This document shows, one piece after another, positions 22,530 through 36,286 of a DNA stretch of 64,000 bases. Below the pieces are notes generated by a model. That model saw only the letters and a list, made by a program, of their open reading frames with translations. It ran no database searches and was not told the DNA's origin. Location of the stretch: positions 24,366,001 to 24,430,000 of the forward strand of contig OZ231128.1 in NCBI GenBank assembly GCA_965153355.1. The letters run 5' to 3'. The translations under genes were made by a program, and so were the position numbers. Each line of letters starts with the position of its first letter. Within the stretch, counting starts at the first letter, position 1. Origin of the DNA: Flaccisagitta enflata. Lineage: Eukaryota > Chaetognatha > Sagittoidea > Aphragmophora.

Positions 22530-23940
22530 TATATACAGAGTTCGTTATTGCAAGGAATTGTTGTACACCAACCTGCATTCTTTAACTGCCGCCTTTAGGC
22601 AGGTCTTCCTCGCTCGTCGATCAAATGAACTTATATCCATTTTTTTATGATTTTATTTCGCTGCTAATTTTTTTTTCTTCTCGTTTTTAACTCGTTGATT
22701 TGCTTAGTAAGATTGACGGAAACGTAGTGACTGTCTTGCTTAGGTGAGGAGAAAAAGCTAGCCGGCTAAAAGTTGGATCGAATTCCTATTTTATTGCATT
22801 GCTCTTCTGTTGAAATTGCAATATTTTTTTGTAGTGCCCTCTGTTTGAATTTGGTGACAAAAATGTCCAGTCTAACTTTAAAAAAAGACCACTATCATAT
22901 AAAAGACTTTTTTGAAGAAGTGATTTGGTTTTTTTTCTTTTCTATTGGCATGCTTTTTATTTGTAACATGAAGTTGAAAAAAATTGACACGACATATAAA
23001 AAAACATTTAAGAAATAATTGGTATTCTATATTACAAGTTTTTTTTCTCAATAAAATGTTACACACGGTTATCAAACAGCAGTATTGAATATCAGTGTTC
23101 AGATTTAAGTTTTTTGTTTTTGAAAAAATACATCACATATACCTTTATAAGTGTAATAAAGCCAACAAAATAATTATAGATGCAAAACTTTGTAATTACA
23201 TTTTACACAAAATAAATAATATATACTAATTTTAATTAAAATAATCTAAAAATGATTGATAGATTGATTCTTTTTGATTATTGTTAACAGTATTGAATTT
23301 TATTACAAGTTGCGATATTTTGTTGGCTGTGGTTATGTTTCGTGATTTTATAATCAGACAAGATGTTTTCATATGATAAAGACGCGCGGTTTGGAATTAA
23401 AATTTGGCATTTGCAGAAATTTACATGCAGTCATTTTTTGAAGATAACAATCTCGGTTGGAGGGAAGAAAGGGTGGAGGGAGAGAGGGGAGGGGTGTGGT
23501 GTGAATCAAACAAAGCTAAAAGAGAAATTAAACGATAACGGCGGGGGGGGGGGTTGAGTGCGAGTCAAACAAAAGTTGAAGCGTGATTAAAACAATAAAA
23601 ACTCATCATTTGGTATATAAGAAACATGAATCCGTTCATTCCTAAATTGCGTTTACTTCGCCCATGTTTATGTGTTAATGTGTTGAAGAAGGATTAATAT
23701 TGGGGTGAAGGGGGGGGGGTTGTGGGGGTAATAGTGAATGAGAAGAGAGAAGAAGGAGAAATTAGAAGACCAGAGGAAAGGGGGGGGAGGAGGGTTGAGA
23801 GTGTTAAGGACTGAGAGAAGGAGAAAAAGATTGAAAGGAAAAGAGAAAGGGGGTGGAGGTCAAGAGCTGCCTGGGTCAAATTCCGTTTTTTCGATTTGCT
23901 TGGTCTTGATTTGGAGCGCATGCCATGTGTTGTGAACATA
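22530..23940. other. AT-rich intergenic or intronic DNA, no feature supported
   Basis: Mostly T- and A-runs, with G-rich low-complexity patches at 23455-23560 and 23705-23860. I see no exon with good splice sites; 5' exons of gene B could lie here. Confidence 0.4.
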
Positions 23941-23943
23941 GCT

Positions 23944-26907
23944 TCATGGCATATCTCCATTGTCCTTGTCGCTGGCTGTGTTTTTTTTCGAGTTGGCCTC
24001 TTCCGCTCTGCGTTTTCGTTCGCGTTGTAGAAGCTCATTTGCCGAATATTGGCGCTTTTCACCGGTCATCGGTTCTTTTTGAGACCCGGTCGCATTGACT
24101 GTATGGATCAAATGCAGAAAGTAAGGAAAAAAATAATAAGGTTGATAAGGGATAGGATCGAATGAATAAATGATAAAGAAGTATACAAATGAATGAATGA
24201 AAGAATGAATGATTGAATGAAAGAATGAAAGAATGAATGAATGAATGAATGAAAGAATGAAAGAATGAATGAAAGAATGAATGAATGAATGAATGAATGA
24301 ATGAATGAATGAATGAATGAATGAATGAATGGTATACCTTCTGGTTTTTCGCTTGTTATCCACTTTTCTTCTTGGATTATTTGTGTCAGCGTTTTTTTGT
24401 CGTTTTCGGCCAGCACATTTGATCCACGGTGAAGAGAATCCCAAAGGTCGATCTCTTTGGGATCAATCTCGCACGTAGCACAGTGACCGTACTCTGGCTT
24501 GATGCTGCAAATTTTGCTGTGATCCTCTCTTGCGTTTTTAAGAAGCGCCTATAAAATAACATTTGCTCAACAATTTTTTTGCAAAATGACTATGTTTAAA
24601 TACATAATGTTACTTTATTTTTAATATTGTTTACTTGGATTTAGTTAGAGGTGCAAAATTGTTGTAACAGGTGTTATTTTATAGGCACTTCTTAAAAAGA
24701 AGAAGAGAATGGGATGGAAAATGAGAAAATGGGAAGAGAAAAAAAGAAAGTGATTAAAATTGATTCAGGCTGATTCACATTTATTCATTCATTTATTCAT
24801 TTATTCATTCATTCATTCATTCATTCATTCATTCATTTATTTATTCATTTATTCATTTATTTTTTATGCATATTAGAAGATAAAACAATCCATAACTGAG
24901 AAAAAGATTTTAACTTGCCTGGAAGTAATTTGTTGTGCTTTCCAGGTCGTCTTTTTTCTTGTTCCTTTTGCAGATGTTGTATGCGTCCAGTCTTTCGCAT
25001 TCAGCAAACGCGTCATTTTTGGAAGCGGAAGTGTTTGGAATTTCCTATATTGCGGGATGGTTGGTGTGATAAAGTTTGAAATGAATAATAAAATAACTCT
25101 AAGATGTCGTTGGAATATACGAGTGACATCGAATGAGTATGTTTTGGTCACATTGTAAAAAATTACCTTGTTGGCGCTGTCGCTTCGTCCTTCTTCAATT
25201 TCGCGTAGCGTGAAGTCTCTCCTTGACACTCGTCCTTCCACGGGAAGCAGCATCACGCCTTCAATGAAGGCCAAAAACGCTTTTGAGCTCAAAGAGAAGC
25301 CCGTCCCCTTTGGTTCGCGATCTGTTTGGTGAATAAATGTGTGCATAAAATTTTAGTTGGGCAATTGATTTTTTTTGTTGAGGACACGTGACTTTGCAAC
25401 TGGCTGTGTCGGTCGGTCGGTCCTTCTGTTTGTCCTATCAGTCACATTTTTGAAATTTGCGAGCGGTTTTTTTGCATTACCGCTCCTGCTTATCTTTTCA
25501 TTTACTGACTTGTAGCGTATTCAATGTGACTTACTTTGGTCGTGAGTAGGCATGTAAACGAACTTTCCGTCAGGTCCTGGGCGGAATAGCCGGCCAAATC
25601 GGTAGTATCCACCTATGCAAATTTGAAAGGTGGGTGGGGGGGGAGGAAGGGGGGGTTAGCGGGCCTGCAGTGAGTTATGAAGTAAATTTCAGTTTTTTCT
25701 AGATCCAAATTTCACTTTTATTTCTCACCCGCTGGATAACATCGTGGCTTGCCATCCGGTCCGAATCCAGGCAAATGCAAAGCGTCTCGCAGTTCGGAAG
25801 TGAATGCATATGCAGTGTCGGTGACCCACGTTGTTCTGCACGTGAACTCCTGAATATGTGAAGAGGGTAGGAGAGGAATAAAATTGTTTAGCAAAGGGAT
25901 CGTGTTGATGTATAGATTTATTGATTGATTAAATAATCTATTGATTGATTGATTTTTAAAAAAAGTGATTTGGTAAATCTAACCTCAAGAGAGTCTTTGA
26001 GCTCTTGTGCCAAGTTTTCGTTTGAACCCACTTGGGCTTCTAGGAGCGATTCTCCTATTATGATGGCGACGTATTGCATCTTCCTGAACACCCCAGTTCG
26101 AACTAACTGGACAAACTGGACCAAATTGGTGTTTAGGATCAAGTCTCCATCTTCGGATTTGAAGCCGCTGAAAAGAAAAAGAAGAAAGGGGTGTCGGGAG
26201 GGTAGGGGAAGAAGGGGGTAGTTTTTTTACTTTTAAGTGCGGCAAGGCATCTCTATTATAGGCTGTGTCTGTTTGTTTGTATGTTGGTAACATATTTTGT
26301 TAATTGCTAATTTTATTTGGCCTTAACAAAGTGTTTGCTGCGTTATACTTACTCGATGAGAAAGTCAGGCTTGCGCTTTTGATTCACTTTCAGTAACTAT
26401 TCAAGGCAAGATTCAAAATTTGTTGGGCCAATCATAAAAAAAATATGTCCATATTTTATCGCATTTATTTTACACTTTTACATAGGAATGTTTTTATTTT
26501 TGGATTGATAAAGCACTTTTTTTATGGCACATGAACAAAGAAAGAAATGAAAAAACATTAATATGAATCAGTGACAATTAATGTTACAAAGTTTGGATAT
26601 ATTTTTTTATAGTCGGCCCAGCGAATTTTAGAATCATGCCTGAACATGAACATCTTCGGGGGTGGGTGTGACGAGGCAGAACTTTGAAAAAGCCACGAAG
26701 TCGAGGTTTTATGGGGAGGGGGGGAAGGGTGGAGGGATGGCATTGATAAAGGGGGATGAATTGGGATGGAAGAAAGAAAAGGAAAAATTAGAATAAATAT
26801 AAACAAGAAAAAACAATGGTAAAGGCAGAGAGACTGAGGTAGATTCAGAGACAGAGAGACAGAGGTAGAGATAGAGACAGAGAGAGAGATTGAAAGAATA
26901 AGAAAAG

Positions 26908-26966
<59 letters not shown>

Positions 26967-27177
26967 AATCGGTCTATTGAGATGTATTGTATTGAAAGTG
27001 TGTCATTGGTTAGTTGGTTAGTTATTAGCTTGTTAATAGTTGAAATTGAATGTTTGTTTGTTTGCTTACTTTGTCCAGAGTTATTCTCAGCCCCTTATCT
27101 TTGGGGGACTGATAAAACGATTTGGATCTAAAGGCAAATCCTTCGTCATCAGGGTAACTTGGTTTTGACATCGACAT
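23944..27177 (-). CDS. Orphan gene C, nine exons (393 codons plus stop)
   Basis: Nine minus-strand exons chain without a phase break: 27177-27070, 26396-26353, 26167-25984, 25849-25729, 25612-25535, 25321-25167, 25044-24919, 24548-24338 and 24098-23944. Together they give 1,182 nt (393 codons plus stop) from ATG (A at -3) to TGA. The protein starts MSMSKPSYPDDEGFAF. It has a hydrophobic run with FVQLVRTGVFRKMQYVAIII, a Gly/Pro/aromatic segment (LPGFGPDGKPRCYPAG, YYRFGRLFRPGPDGKFVYMP), a Cys cluster (HSKICSIKPEYGHCATCEID), and a basic, polar C-terminus (ERKRRAEEANSKKN). No signal peptide or clear membrane helix is seen. The intron after 24919 uses a GC donor. The intron after 24338 carries an ATTC repeat. 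I do not recognise the family; the consistent splice phases are the main evidence that it is a real gene. Confidence 0.7.
24181..24331. repeat. (GAAT)n microsatellite in an intron of gene C
   Basis: About 38 GAAT units with GAAAGAAT variants, immediately inside the donor at 24337. Confidence 0.9.
24783..24864. repeat. (TTCA)n/(TTTA)n microsatellite
   Basis: Located in the intron between gene C exons at 24548 and 24919. Confidence 0.85.
26909..26962. repeat. (AG)n microsatellite
   Basis: Flanked on the left by imperfect AGAGACAGAGGTAG repeats from 26825; in the first large intron of gene C. Confidence 0.9.
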
Positions 27178-27310
27178 GTTTGCTTTGTTTTTTTATACTT
27201 AAGTTTTTTTAAGATCTATCAAAATAACATGCAAACGGAGGTCAGTAAGCGACAAATTTAGAAAAAAAAAACCGATTGTGTTGTTAATGCAGTTTTTTTA
27301 GACCATAAGC

Positions 27311-27592
27311 TTATTTGTCGCACAAACAATGATGATTGGCCGCTGTACAGCCTATGTGAGTAGTGGGCACAATGTTATCATATCCAATTTCGTCGCATTC
27401 TTTGCTCAACATTTGCATTGCTTTGAAAATTTCATTCTGTATTGTATTGTTCATGGTTTCTGCAAGTTTTGGTTTATGTTCCATCTCCATAATTATGTAA
27501 CATTTCATTTCATCTATATTTTTTTTAAGTTCATTGCTAACTGTTTTACACACGCAATTATAGAGTGGATCATTGCTTGTTGCCATTTTCAA
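27311..27592 (-). CDS. Small single-exon ORF, 93 residues, unknown
   Basis: An intact ATG-to-TAA reading frame lies between the two orphan genes on the same strand. Its start context (AAAATGG) is favourable, and an in-frame stop lies just upstream, so it is not an obvious spliced exon. The product starts MATSNDPLYNCVCKTV, has a helical, Lys/Glu/Met-rich middle and ends with a Cys/His cluster (HIGCTAANHHCLCDK). No family is recognised. It could be a small gene, a 5' or 3' leftover of either neighbour, or chance; composition is more protein-like than the surrounding AT-rich DNA. Confidence 0.35.
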   Translation of the reverse strand: MKMATSNDPLYNCVCKTVSNELKKNIDEMKCYIIMEMEHKPKLAETMNNTIQNEIFKAMQMLSKECDEIGYDNIVPTTHIGCTAANHHCLCDK

Positions 27593-28208
27593 AAAAGTGA
27601 GTTAAAGTATCTTGGATGTATCATCCTTTTGCTGTAATCAATTGGTGGAAATTAGGAAAAGAAAATAGATAAAGCGCAGGTGTGGGCATGCAACAATGGA
27701 TGGGTGCAATACTATGAAAAAAAACACACTATTCCACAAGTTTAAGGTCTTTAAAATGCAATGGAAATGAGAACCAAGATCGAGGACAGCGATAGGCAGA
27801 ATTATAGAGTCTTTTGCTTGTAAAATTTGATAAAAGTTTTTTGGAAGACTTCACAATGCTAATTTTGAAATCCTTTTTTCTCATTGAATATACAGTCGCT
27901 TTTCTTGTGCTTTGATTTTTAATCACCACATCTTGAAAATATTCCAAGAAATTTCTTTTCTTTTACTCTTTGTGGTACGCCTTAGCACGGCATGTTAAAA
28001 TGTTTGATTGTTTTCCGTTAAAATGGGGAAATGTGCGAGATTTTGTTCTGGCATTGTTGTGATGATATATTGTCTATTTAATGTGTGGGAAAGTAGGAAT
28101 AGAAATGAAAAAAAGGTTGACTGTTAGCAGAAAAAAAATTTGTCTCTACATTTTTGTTTTCTTTTCATGTTTATACAAAAATTTCAGAAAAACAAAACAT
28201 TTACTTAC

Positions 28209-30110
<1,902 letters not shown>

Positions 30111-32142
30111 TAGAGTCAGAGTCGGAGTCGGGGTTAGAGTAAGAGTAAGAACTGTAAGATGTTAAGGTAACGACCGACCAAACATCAAACTGACGGACAA
30201 TCTCAAGAGAAGCGTAGAGACATGTGCACGCAACATAAGATGCATCTTTTTCATTTATTAGCAAGAATGTTGCCCGTCTTTCGTATTGGCAACAACTTGG
30301 CGTATATACGCTGATTTTAAGGGCACTCTTTCCTTTAACGAACCGACCAGAATTGTCATGCTCTGCGAAAAATCAAGAAGCCAGTTTAGAATTTTGAAAA
30401 CAGAAGCATTTCAACCTGAAATACTAATTAGAGAAATCAGAAGCCACTCTTGAAAAAAATTGGTGTATTCAAGTTAGTTATCAACTTTGCTCTTATACGC
30501 GGTTCAACTTTAAAGATTAAATCTTTTATTAATTTCTATTTTCGAAACGGAGCTGAAATAAACATGGACCGCCAAAATAATGATAAAGGAGGATAAGACC
30601 TATTTGCGGTTTTTTTTTCGTCTAGGTTGGATTTGTATTTTTTGACTATTATTGAGGGAATTGAATGAATGAATGAATTTTATTTTGGTGGACAAACAAA
30701 AATTACAACGAATTGTAAGATGCTTGCGAAACCGAGGATAGCCCATGAAAGTCTAGAAAGCGACTTTTTTCCAATGGGGTCCTCAAAAAATAATTCATAA
30801 CAGTAAAAAATTTAAAAATGTTCAAAAACTTCGAAAGCAGATAAAAGTCATTTCCGTAAGAAAAATCCATCAGGTAAAAGCAGTAAAAGTCAGTTATACT
30901 GAGAAATGAGAAATTCTTTTAACTTACGCTTGAAAACTCGAAATTCGCCAATGCACTTTACGTCATTGGGGAGACTGTTCCAGTGCTTAATAGCTGTAAA
31001 TGCAAAACTACTTTGGGACAGCGACAATTCACGTGACACAACAAAATTATAACCACTACCGCGAGTATTGTAAGAATGTGCCGTTGAAATTGCTGTGAAA
31101 TTTGGTAGCAGATAATTTGGAGCAAGCTTGTTTCTAATACGAAAGATATGTGCCATTTGAAAGAATTTGACACGATCAGGAATAGTGAGCCAAGACAATT
31201 CTTTAACATTTCCGACATCTACATGGGCCCTAAAGTCCAGGCCGTTGATGAACCATATCATTTTCCTTTGCAATACATTCAATCTTTCTCTCAAAGCAAC
31301 TGATAGACCAAAATACCACGAACTACAGCAGTAATCAATATACGGCTGAATAAGCGCTGAACAAAGGGTCTGACGACATTTCTTATCCAGCAGAGAAGAC
31401 TGACGGTAAAGAAAAGCTAATCTACCAGCACAGACCTTTAAGAGATTACCGACATGAGCAGACCCATTTACATTGTCATCCAGTAAAACTCCGAGATATT
31501 TTACTGTGAACTTGCGTTCAACAGGCGTCCCGTCACAAAATACCCGAAAATCAACCCCCTTCAATCTTCTCTTTGAACCAAAGAGCAATGATTCTGTCTT
31601 TCCCACGTGAAGGGACAGCCTATTGTCGACAAGCCACTTTTTACAACTAGAAAGTTCCACACTAAGGCGATCGGCAATGACCTGGGCGTCACGATGGGCA
31701 AAAAGAAGAGCCGAGTCGTCAGCATAGAGTGAGAGTCTACATGAAAGGCTAATATTCATATCATTTATGTAAACTAAAAACAATAGGGGACCAAGAATGC
31801 TACCCTGTGGCACTCCGCAAGTTACAGGTAAGAACTCAGACCGCGAACCGTTTATGTCAACACACTGCCGCCTGTTATGTAAGTATGAATCAAACCAAGC
31901 CGTGGAAGATACGCCAATAGATTTCAGCTTCTCACTTAAAATATCGTGATCAACAGTGTCGAAAGCTTTTTGAAGATCAATCAAGACCATACCGACCAAA
32001 TTACCTTTACCTAATTCAGCCTTTATAAAATCCGTCAGACCAATCAAACAAGAATCGGTGGAATATCCACCTCGAAAACCCGATTGATTTTCAAATAGCA
32101 AGCCACGCTTCTCTAAGTAATCACTTAATTGTGAGTGGACAG

Positions 32143-34463
32143 TTAGGGGTGGGGATAATGCACCTTAGTCAACGGATCAAGCTGCAGGTGAAGAATATGT
32201 GCTAACATGATGAGAATAGATGGTATACCAAGTTTCAGGACCTTCGGAACAGTTTCAGCCTAGCCCTCCACCCCCCCCTGCCCCCAGGGCTTTAAAACCC
32301 AGAAAAAGCGATTTTTTTTTGCTATTTTAAGCATGTTTTGCCTTCCAAATATATTCAAAAATGATAGAAAATACTAAAACACATTCTAAAATGTGTAACC
32401 TGACATGTGATTACCCATTTGGGCTGTGATACAGGATTTTTTATGGGTATAGACACTCCAGAATTACTGCAAAATGATGATTTTTGCCAGTTTTAAGTAA
32501 TTTAAGTTATATTGTGATATCATCTGTACGAAAATTTATGTTACATGTTCATGGCAAGTATGTCGTTAGGGGCAGTCTGTGGGTGGGCAGGGGCAGTAAT
32601 GCAGGTGGGCTGGGGCTGTCTTGTAGGTGGGCAGGGGCTGTTATGCTTAAAAATCACAATTTTGGCCAATTTTGCATCATTGTATTATTTTGTATTATGA
32701 ACCAACCCTAGGATGGATGGGCACACTCTCTTAAAGAGTCGCTTTGCAAGCAACTTAAACATGAAAAAATGGATAATGATATTGTACATCTCAAAGCAGA
32801 CACTCTTTTTATTATTACATCAGTTTTGCAATCAAATCTAAAAAATGTTGCTAAAATGTGTCTTTGCTGTTGTTTCATCCAAAGCGAATTTCATGATCAT
32901 ATTTGAGAGTGGTATGAAAAGGATTCCAAAGGTGAGTGGTATGCAACCTAGCATCATAACCCAAATGGATAATCACATGTCAGGTTGCACATTTTAGAAT
33001 GGTTCATAATAGGAAAATTTACAATGATGCAAAATTGGCCAAAATTGTGATTTCTAAGCATAACAGCCCCTGCCCACCTACAAGACATCCCCAGCCCACC
33101 TGCATTACTGCCCCTCCCCACCCACTGACTGCCCCTAACAACATACTTGTCATAAACATGTAATATAAATTTTTGAACAGATGATATCACAATATAACTT
33201 GGATTACTTAAAACTGGCAAAAATCATCATTCTGCAGTAATTCTGGAGGGTCTATACCCATAAACAAGGCCAAGAGATGTCCAATAGATGCGTCCTCTTT
33301 AGACATAAGATATAATCATACAAATTATTAAGATATAAAGATATTAAGTTATAAGAATATGAAAATATGAAGATTCAGAGATAAAGAGAAAAATATAAAC
33401 TGATTCTTCTCTTCCCCCACGCCTCTCCACCCTTTCCCCTACGCCCCCCCCCCCGCCCCCCGCCTCCCCACCCCCCGCCCCCCACGCCTCCCCACCCCTC
33501 CCCCCACGCCTCCCCAACCCTCCCCCCCTCCCCCACACCCCCCGCCTCATCCTCACGAAGAGACATGAAGGGACCTGGAGAGATATGGATAAATATGGAG
33601 AGACATGAAGAGACATGAGGAAACATGAGGAGACATAAGAGACATATAGAGACATGAAGAGACATAAGAGACATAAGAGACATTAGAGACCTAAGAGATA
33701 AAAGAGATATAAGAGACATAAGAGATATAAGAGATATAAGAGATGTGAGATATAAGAGATTTCAGAGATATAAGAGACATAAGGGACATAAGAGACATAA
33801 GAGACATATGAGACTTACAGGAGACATAGGAGACATAAGAGACACATAGGAGACAAAAGAGACATAAGAGACATAAGAGACCTAAGAGACCTAAAAGACA
33901 TAAGAGACCTAAGATACATAAGAGAAATAAGAGATATAAGAGACATATAGGAGACATAAGAGACATACAGGAGACAAAAGTGACAAAAGAGACAAAAGAG
34001 ACAAAAGAGATGAAAGAGACAAAAGAAATATAAGAGACAAGAAGATACATGAAGAGAAATGAAGAGAAAACCTTGAAAATCGCGTTTCGAAATTTTCCTA
34101 TTTCACTCAGACAGACAGACCTACTTAGGGACAGACCCTATTGTAGAGATGCGAGGACGCATCTAAAAATCCTGTATCACACCCCAAATGGATAATTACA
34201 TGTCAGGTTTCACATTTTAGAATGTGTTTTAGTAGTTACTATCATTTCTTAACACATTAGGAAGGCAAAACACGCTTAAAATAGCAAAAAAGTCGTTTTT
34301 TCTGGGTTTTGAAGCCCTGGGGGCAGGGGGGGGGGGTGGAGGGCTAGGCTGAAACTGTTCCAAAGGTCCTGAAACTTGGTATACCATCTATTGTCATCAT
34401 GTTAGTACATATTCTTCACCTGCAGCTTGATCCGTTGACTAAGGTGCATTATCCCCACCCCTA
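32143..34463. mobile_element. hAT-like palindromic non-autonomous element inside the LINE
   Basis: The ends are inverted repeats: TAGGGGTGGGGATAATGCAC on the left and its complement on the right, extending inward for over 300 bp (32143-32470 against 34169-34463 plus 32945-33262). An 8-bp target duplication GTGGACAG flanks it at 32135-32142 and 34464-34471 (one extra T on the left). Eight-base duplications and a (C/T)AGGGGTGG terminus are typical of hAT transposons. There is no transposase ORF, only long snap-back arms, so it must have been moved in trans. The right arm is split at 33263 by a GTCY-core element. Confidence 0.8.
33263..34168 (-). mobile_element. GTCY-core element, tag III (GATGCGTCCTCGCATC), with a satellite core
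   Basis: Read on the minus strand, the element begins TTTTTAGATGCGTCCTCGCA, followed by CTACAATAGGGTCTGTCC and a short GTCT stretch. It ends AGATGCATC-like (GAGGACGCATCTATTGG), then the shared TTGGCCTTGTT terminus. The core is a degenerate array of ATAAGAGACAT units (about 33560-34070) next to a C-rich tract (33410-33545). It sits exactly within the right arm of the hAT-like palindrome: the flanks CCCATAAA and AATCCTG rejoin to match the left arm. Confidence 0.75.
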
Positions 34464-35254
34464 GTGGACAGCACGCTCGAGTATTTTTGAGAGAACGTTC
34501 AAAATGCTAACAGGCCTATAATTGCCTGGATCTAAAGTAGAACCCTTTTTAAACAGCGGTATTACTTTCGCCTCCTTAAAAGCAGAGGGAACCTTTTCTG
34601 TTGTAATGGAAATATTGATTATATGCGATACAGGTTTATAAATAACATCGGCACCGTCACGCAAGAAAAACGAGGATATATCGTCTAAACCGACTGCCTT
34701 TTTGGTATTCAAAGAAGTCAACTGTTTCCGTATAAAATGAGTAGAAACCGGGGAAAGACAAAAATTGGGACGAAGACCAATCTTACTAGAGTAAAAAGAT
34801 TTGAAAACCGCCGCGGTTGTGTGAAAGACTCCAAGAGGGTTAGGCAATTTTGAGACAAGATCCGATGCCACTGTTGTATAAAAATGATTGAAAATTCGTG
34901 CTACACTCAGTGAGTCGAATTTTTTCCCACCATTTTGTCCAAGAACAATTGAAGAAGAATTAATACCTTTTTTACTAAAGCCAAGAGACTTCAAGTGGCC
35001 CCATAGTTTTCCCGAATTACCCCTATTCCTATCAATCCCATTTTTAAAAAACATTTCCTTGGCCGACTTGATGTCTCTTTGAACTTTATTTCGAACTTTA
35101 CAGTACTCCGAGTATAAATTCTTATTAGTCTTGTCCTTCTTAAAACGAGAGAAAAGGTCACTGAAAGAGTGGCTTCTGATTTCTCTAATGCCTTGCTCGG
35201 GTAAAAGAAAGGCTCGTACAAGCAGGCACACGGGAACAGAAAAAAACCGACGCG

Positions 35255-35288
<34 letters not shown>

Positions 35289-35912
35289 GTCGACTTCATT
35301 GATTAAAAGAATGAAAAATCTCTTGCGCGAAATCGTTTCTGCGCGTGAGCCATTCCAAACTCTCTCCAGGGCATTTGTCACGGCTTGACCGCCCTCCACC
35401 ACGAGGCAACATCGCATCGGCCATGTTCATGTTGCTTGAGTCTTTGAGAGTATTATGAGAATGGGTTCATGTAGACCTATGATAGTTTCGAACATAAGAA
35501 CTGATTCATGTTGATTGATGATTTAGATTCATGTCGGCTATAAGAACATCGGGATCTTTATTTTTTGCGAAAAACTGTTATCACATCGTATATTTAGCAT
35601 GTTAAGGTTGGCTAAAGAACATCAGGATGGGTCTTTTGAAAACAGTTGCTATCATGAACTCAATTGTGTGTTTGCAAGCGTGAAATGTATCTTCAATGCG
35701 GCTGCTTTTGTTTTTAATCTATTTCTACATGAATTTTAGTTAGCAAAGAATATTCAAGATACCAAGTGACGCGGAGTCACAATATTGTAGCGGACGGAAG
35801 GGCAGGAGCGTTCAACCCCATTCACACTCCACCCCACCCCACATACATTCACACAAACACAGACAATTACAACTGCAGCATCATAAATCCGCGCTTAGCA
35901 CATTCAACACTC

Positions 35913-36030
<118 letters not shown>

Positions 36031-36286
36031 CCAAGTCTTTTTTCAAGATCTGTCCTTTTTTCCCTCTTTTGTTTTGGTTTCATTCCTTCTTCCATGCACT
36101 TTTTGTGCGTGCACTTTTCATGATGGCGTTCCTCAAAAACATTACGCATGGATGAATTTTGGGGTAGAGAATTCTTCTTGAGAACTTTCATGCTCAAATG
36201 AAACAAGAAAAAAAAAACAACTCAAAGTATCATCAAATGAAGGATTTTGCTTTCTTTTCTATTTTTACTTAAACTGTCCTCAACAG

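Larger units (their letters stand above)
30661..35200 (-). mobile_element. 5'-truncated non-LTR retrotransposon (CR1/L2-like LINE), interrupted
   Basis: The reverse transcriptase reading frame occupies 34464-35200 and 30890-32142 on the minus strand and is continuous once the insertion 32143-34463 is set aside. Diagnostic blocks in order: NYRPVSILNVLSKILERA, FENQSGFRGGYSTDSC, LIDLQKAFDTVDHDIL, GVPQGSILGPLLFLVYINDM, the catalytic YADD (SLYADDSALLF), and the C-terminal HWNSLPNDVK found in CR1/L2/RTE-like ends. No endonuclease is left: the element is cut off at about 35200 next to a (CA)n run. The 3' end after AATAAA is a short ATTC repeat (about 30661-30690) instead of poly(A), which fits CR1/L2-type 3' ends. 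Apart from the insertion I see no stop or frameshift, so the copy is fairly young. Confidence 0.88.

Noticed and set aside
22773-23018. ORF with a hydrophobic segment (WFFFFSIGMLFICN)
   Set aside because: AT-rich, Phe/Lys-biased, no splice sites or family match.
27729-27947. ORF as terminal exon of gene C2
   Set aside because: Phase could fit after 28209, but the acceptor has no pyrimidine tract and no domain supports it.
35131-35388. ORFs antisense to the LINE and through the (CA)n run
   Set aside because: Shadows of the reverse transcriptase frame.
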